This document shows, in pieces, positions 8,491 to 11,059 of a stretch of 11,059 bases of DNA. Made by a program: the position numbers and the translations under genes. Source of the stretch: Paludibacter sp. (GTDB lineage Bacteria > Bacteroidota > Bacteroidia > Bacteroidales > Paludibacteraceae); assembly GCA_024709185.1 (NCBI GenBank), contig JANJXE010000260.1, forward strand, positions 1 through 11,059, read 5' to 3'. The notes below the pieces were generated by a model. The model did no database searches. It worked only from the letters and a program-made list of their open reading frames with translations, and had not been told where the DNA came from. Every line of letters begins with the position of its first letter. The first letter of the stretch is position 1.

Positions 8491-8582
8491 ACGGTAATGA
8501 TTGTTTTTTTAACGGTCGTATGGAACTCGCATGCCGATATTATCATCATCTTGGATGTAAAGTAGTTACATGCTCGTTTCAT
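8487..8582 (-). CDS. Possible 31-residue micro-ORF overlapping the ABC start
   Basis: This ATG-initiated frame (MKRACNYFTS...) fills the first repeat copy. It ends in a TGA that overlaps the ATG of the downstream ABC gene as ATGA, the classic translational-coupling arrangement. It matches no family I know. Against a functional peptide: its alignment with the sister micro-ORF has 17 differences over 26 codons, split 8/3/6 over codon positions 1/2/3, which is not the third-position bias of protein conservation. It may act only as a ribosome path between the transporter genes, or be accidental. Confidence 0.2.
   Translation of the reverse strand: MKRACNYFTSKMMIISACEFHTTVKKTIITV
8488..8579. repeat. 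Tandem repeat, copy 1 (92 bases)
   Basis: The unit runs from one CATACG to the next and is aligned with copy 2. Over the 78 gap-free bases from 8505 to 8582, 61 are identical to copy 2. Inside it, CGTATG...GCATG (from 8517) and CATGC...CATACG (to 8585) are imperfect inverted arms of 17 bases with 14 matches. On the minus strand the two central mismatches form adjacent G/A pairs. A smaller hairpin ATGTAA-agtag-TTACAT lies at 8555-8571. Its edge coincides with the start codon of the downstream ABC gene. Confidence 0.75.
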
Positions 8583-8673
8583 ACGATAAAAATTGTTTTT
8601 CAACTGTCGTATGTGACTTGCATGTTAGTAGTATCATGACTATGGATGTGAAGTGGTTACTTGCTCGTTTCAT
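8566..8673 (-). CDS. Possible 35-residue micro-ORF between the ABC genes
   Basis: This ATG frame (MKRASNHFTS...) begins 10 bases after the stop of the upstream ABC gene. It covers repeat copy 2 and runs past the next repeat boundary to a TAA at 8566-8568, so it overlaps the second micro-ORF by 17 bases in another frame. One base fewer in this copy explains the frame change. It resembles no known family, and the evidence against a selected peptide is the same as for its sister. With it, the whole intergenic region could be covered by ribosomes. Confidence 0.2.
   Translation of the reverse strand: MKRASNHFTSIVMILLTCKSHTTVEKQFLSYETSM
8580..8670. repeat. Tandem repeat, copy 2 (91 bases)
   Basis: This copy begins CATACGATAAAAATTG against CATACGGTAATGATTG in copy 1, and ends with the same TTGCTCGTTT-like tail before a third CATAC at 8671. 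Its inverted arms (from 8608 to 8675) are more decayed, with about 11 of 16 matches. The beginning of a third unit (CATACC followed by a T-run, 8671-8685) may be a remnant that runs into the end of the upstream ABC gene. Confidence 0.75.
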
Positions 8674-8683
8674 ACCAGTTTTT

Positions 8684-10417
8684 TTAGGTTTCAAGCTGAT
8701 TTGTACTCCGTTGAGAAGTATAAATCTGAACATATTCGGGACTGGTATTCAGTAAGTGTTGATGCGTCCCCGATGCCAGCAACTCGCCTTCTTCAAGCAA
8801 CAGGATAGTATCGTAACCGATTACAGGTGCAATTTTCTGAGTCACCGACAGCAAGGTAATTCCGGGATATTCACGCTGAATATTGTCCAGAATCTTCTGT
8901 TCGGTGAGAGTATCAACACGGGCGGTAAAATCATCCAGCAACAAAATACGGGGTTGAAGCGCCAGAGCCCTTGCCAGCATCAGTCGTTGCTTTTGTCCGC
9001 CCGATAAGTTAGATCCACGCTCGTTTATCATCGTATTCAACCCATCCGGCAAACTTTGAATATAATCCTGTAATTCAGCAGTACGGATAGCTTTCTGCAC
9101 CATTTCTTCATCCACTTTGGTATTAAAGGCAATATTATCACGCAACGAAATATTAAAAAGAATACTATCCTGAAAAACGAAACCTACCTGATAACGAAAA
9201 GTGGATTTATGAATTTCATCCATCGGAACACCGTCGAACGAAAGCTGTCCGGATGTAGGATCGATAAGACCAGTAAGCAAATAAAGCAACTGGGTTTTTC
9301 CCGCTGCCGTTGGTCCTATTATGGCCGTTTTAGTGCCGGGTAAGATGTTAAAGCTTACTGATTTAAGCACCTGCTTCTCCCCGATTGATAGTGAAACCTG
9401 ATCGAAACGGATATGGCCACTGAGTTGTAATTCGCGGGTACCTGTTTCCGGCTGATCGGGTGCATCGGTAACTTCACGGATGCGTCGGTACGAAACCGAA
9501 GCCTGAGCAATGAAATTACTCACGAAACCCAGCACCATAATGGGAAATAACAGAATAGAAAGATAGGAATTAAAGGCTGCAAAATCGCCCAAGGACATGG
9601 AATTGTCGATGACAAAACGGCCACCCAGCACCAAAATCGCAAGCGAAGCCATATTTCCGACAAATACCACGATGGGAATTAAGGTGGCAAAGTAACGAAG
9701 AATCTGCATTCCTAAACCACGCGCCCGTTCGTTTGCAACCACAAACTTTTCGTATTCAGGGGTTTGCGAACTCAGCACCCGTATCAGGGCAGCGCCAAGT
9801 ATATTTTCGTTGATAATTTTATTCAGCTTATCAATCACTTCTCTGTTTTTCTTAAAAAGCGGTCGAAGGCGCGAAAAAACCACTCCGAAGGCTCCGGCGA
9901 TTACAGGAATCACAACCAACACATTCAGCGCCAGCCTCCAGTCGATTGTCAACAGCAAGACACTGGCTCCAACAATCACAAAAACTGAGGAAAAAAGTGC
10001 CACAACACCAATCGCCACAAAGCTTTTCAGGGCATCGACATCGGTGGTGAGGTTGGTGAGCAACTTCGATGGATCGGCATCCACAATAAAACGATAGCGT
10101 TGTCTGGAGATGCGTTCGTTCAGTTCGGTACGAAGGTTACGTGCCACCTTTTCTGATACATAGGTCTGCATGAATCCCTGCAACAATTGAAAAATAAAAA
10201 TAACCAGAGATGCCCCAAAAAATTGTCCGACCACAGTAGCCATCGAAAAACGGGCAGTACCCACTGCATCGATAGCCGATGAGATAAGTTGAGGAATAAC
10301 CAGATTTACAGCATTACTCAACAAAGCAAGCCCCACCAGAACTGAAATCAACAGCCGATAGGGTTTCAACACTTCAAAAACGGAAGGAGACGACGTTACA
10401 GAATTTTTCTTATTCAA
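8684..10417 (-). CDS. ABC exporter subunit with degenerate catalytic site (TM287-like)
   Basis: This 577-residue half-transporter has about six membrane segments (roughly 22-42, 62-80, 133-156, 161-180, 245-268, 283-300) and a nucleotide-binding domain from about 335. The Walker A is GPTAAGKT (368-375), the Q-loop glutamine is Q416 and the signature is the intact LSGGQ (471-475). The Walker B is ILLLDD (491-496), so D496 replaces the catalytic Glu, and the switch position is Q527 (SVTQK) instead of His. These are the known marks of the degenerate half of a heterodimeric exporter. The start is a TTG at 10417: an in-frame TAA lies 10 codons upstream, no ATG occurs before residue 59, and the conserved LKPYR segment begins at residue 17. 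It lies 193 bases before its partner gene and is the first gene of the operon. Confidence 0.92.
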   Translation of the reverse strand: MNKKNSVTSSPSVFEVLKPYRLLISVLVGLALLSNAVNLVIPQLISSAIDAVGTARFSMATVVGQFFGASLVIFIFQLLQGFMQTYVSEKVARNLRTELNERISRQRYRFIVDADPSKLLTNLTTDVDALKSFVAIGVVALFSSVFVIVGASVLLLTIDWRLALNVLVVIPVIAGAFGVVFSRLRPLFKKNREVIDKLNKIINENILGAALIRVLSSQTPEYEKFVVANERARGLGMQILRYFATLIPIVVFVGNMASLAILVLGGRFVIDNSMSLGDFAAFNSYLSILLFPIMVLGFVSNFIAQASVSYRRIREVTDAPDQPETGTRELQLSGHIRFDQVSLSIGEKQVLKSVSFNILPGTKTAIIGPTAAGKTQLLYLLTGLIDPTSGQLSFDGVPMDEIHKSTFRYQVGFVFQDSILFNISLRDNIAFNTKVDEEMVQKAIRTAELQDYIQSLPDGLNTMINERGSNLSGGQKQRLMLARALALQPRILLLDDFTARVDTLTEQKILDNIQREYPGITLLSVTQKIAPVIGYDTILLLEEGELLASGTHQHLLNTSPEYVQIYTSQRSTNQLET

Positions 10418-10488
10418 AACAAAGTTTTTTGAAACAACAGTTTACTGCCGCTTATGTTTAGTCAGTTGGCTATTTTTCCAACAAACAA

Positions 10489-10525
10489 AACAGCTATACT
10501 CTGTTTAAAGCAGAACATAGCTGTT
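10489..10525 (-). terminator. Rho-independent terminator after the tRNA gene
   Basis: AACAGCTAT (10489-10497) pairs with ATAGCTGTT (10517-10525). Inside is a 2x2 internal loop and a further four-pair stem TCTG/CAGA around a 7-base loop. On the minus strand the stem is followed by TTGTTTGTT after the paired arm. It begins 8 bases after the tRNA 3' end, so it most likely ends the tRNA transcript and separates it from the ABC operon. The plus strand offers no U-tract. Confidence 0.7.
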
Positions 10526-10532
10526 AAAAATG

Positions 10533-10607
10533 TGGGCCCTGTTGGGCTTGAACCAACGACCCCCTGATTATGAGTCAGGTGCTACTAACCAGCTGAGCTA
10601 AGGGCCC
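10533..10607 (-). tRNA. tRNA with CAT anticodon, best read as tRNA-Ile2
   Basis: The cloverleaf is complete: acceptor GGGCCCT/AGGGCCC, anticodon stem CCTGA/TCAGG around CTCATAA, T-arm GTTGG-TTCAAGC-CCAAC and discriminator A. CCA is not encoded. The body closely resembles E. coli tRNA-Ile2, whose C34 is changed to lysidine by TilS so that it reads AUA. The acceptor pairs C4-G69 and C5-G68, known TilS recognition features in E. coli, are present. Elongator tRNA-Met, which shares the anticodon, usually differs there. The D-arm reads GCTC...GTAGC, with one extra T compared with the usual GAGC, giving a bulge or mismatch. Confidence 0.88.
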
Positions 10608-10644
10608 GGATTGCAATTTTTTTTGTATTTTTGCAAAGCGAATG

Positions 10645-10675
10645 CAAAAGTAATGAATTTTACGATTCCTGCAAA
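10645..10675 (-). promoter_or_regulatory. Bacteroidota-type promoter of the tRNA gene
   Basis: Read on the minus strand, TTTG (10675-10672), a 19-base spacer and TACTTTTG (10652-10645) match both elements of the Bacteroidota primary promoter (TTTG, 19-21 bases, TAnnTTTG) exactly. The start of transcription would fall near 10639, leaving a leader of about 30 bases before the mature tRNA end at 10607. The match is also the best evidence in this window for the phylum. Confidence 0.7.
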
Positions 10676-10711
10676 TAGCAATCACATTTTTTTCACACTT
10701 AAAAGAACTGC

Positions 10712-11059
10712 ATGAACAAAGAAGCATCGATAACAACCCTGATTTTCGATTTCGGAGGCGTACTAATTAATTTGGATATTCAGCAATGTTTCACCCATTT
10801 TAAAGCGCTGGGCATAGATAACATAGAGAGCTACCTGAGTAATTACGGACAATCGGGCCTTTTTCTGGATTGGGAGCGAGGTACTGTAAACCCTGCAACC
10901 TTCCACGCTGAAGTACGTAAATTGTGCACAGGAAATCCTTCAGACGAACAAATCGACCAGGCCTGGATGTCGTTTTTGCTGGATGTTCCGGCTTCAAAGA
11001 TTGATCTCCTGAAGCAATTACGGTCACGTTACCGCATTCTAATGTTGAGTAATACGAAT
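10712..11059 (+). CDS. HAD-family phosphatase, YihX-like (5' part)
   Basis: The first 116 residues of a haloacid-dehalogenase-superfamily hydrolase are present; the 3' part lies outside the window. Motif I is FDFGGVLIN with nucleophile D13, and motif II is LSNTN at the window end. The region between holds the helical cap, with DWERGTV, which resembles the HERGEIS segment of E. coli YihX. The residue two after the nucleophile is Gly15 rather than the usual Asp, as in YihX (FDLGNV), a sugar-phosphate phosphatase. A cytoplasmic small-molecule phosphatase is likely; the substrate is not known. The ATG lies 104 bases from the divergent tRNA gene. A TATTTTTG at 10626-10633 could be its -7 element but lacks a -33 partner. 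Confidence 0.85.
   Translation, partial: MNKEASITTLIFDFGGVLINLDIQQCFTHFKALGIDNIESYLSNYGQSGLFLDWERGTVNPATFHAEVRKLCTGNPSDEQIDQAWMSFLLDVPASKIDLLKQLRSRYRILMLSNTN

Noticed and set aside
8487..8687. Reading the tandem repeats as a CRISPR array
   Set aside because: There are only two diverged, contiguous long units with no unique spacers between short identical repeats, and no cas genes.
10465..10482. GTTGG-N8-CCAAC hairpin upstream of the ABC operon
   Set aside because: A five-pair stem with no U-tract or known motif is too weak to call a regulatory element.
10533..10607. Elongator or initiator tRNA-Met
   Set aside because: The anticodon fits, but the body matches tRNA-Ile2, with C4-G69 and C5-G68. 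Initiator features such as an unpaired first base are absent, since G1 pairs with C72.
10626..10633. TATTTTTG as the promoter of the HAD phosphatase gene
   Set aside because: It matches the -7 consensus, but no TTTG occurs 19-21 bases upstream, where the tRNA acceptor arm lies; the match in a T-rich run is likely chance.

Overview
The window looks like ordinary chromosomal DNA of a member of the Bacteroidota. The support is a tRNA promoter that matches the characteristic Bacteroidota form exactly (TTTG, 19 bases, TAnnTTTG), A-rich leaders that mostly lack Shine-Dalgarno sequences, and a DNA-binding cupin regulator paired with an acyl-CoA ligase. The genus cannot be fixed from the sequence. 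No phage, IS, CRISPR array or defence system was found.

Region 1 (5-4188, minus strand) is a pyruvate dehydrogenase operon: aceE (homodimeric E1, 890 residues) followed after 65 bases by the E2 acetyltransferase with one lipoyl domain. No E3 (dihydrolipoamide dehydrogenase) gene lies inside the window. Region 2 (4189-4422) is a divergent control region holding a promoter -7 candidate and two inverted repeats. Region 3 (4423-6625, plus strand) is a two-gene unit: an XRE-type helix-turn-helix protein with a C-terminal cupin, then an AMP-forming acyl-CoA synthetase of the medium-chain type. Both units around the divergent region make acyl-CoA, one from pyruvate and one from free carboxylates.

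Region 4 (6634-10417, minus strand) encodes two ABC half-transporters that together read as a heterodimeric exporter of the TM287/TM288 class. The first gene has the degenerate catalytic site (Walker B Asp-Asp, Gln in place of the switch His) but an intact LSGGQ. The second has the intact Walker B Glu and switch His but a variant signature (SLGQ). The 193 bases between them hold the most unusual structure in the window: two diverged tandem repeats of 91-92 bases, each containing an imperfect inverted repeat. Both also carry a micro-ORF beginning MKRA, and the second micro-ORF overlaps the downstream transporter start by ATGA. The convergent genes at 6625/6634 share a small hairpin that contains both stop codons.

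Region 5 (10418-11059) holds a minus-strand tRNA with anticodon CAT, best read as tRNA-Ile2 (lysidine-type), with its own promoter and terminator. After it comes the 5' part of a plus-strand HAD-family phosphatase gene that runs off the window.
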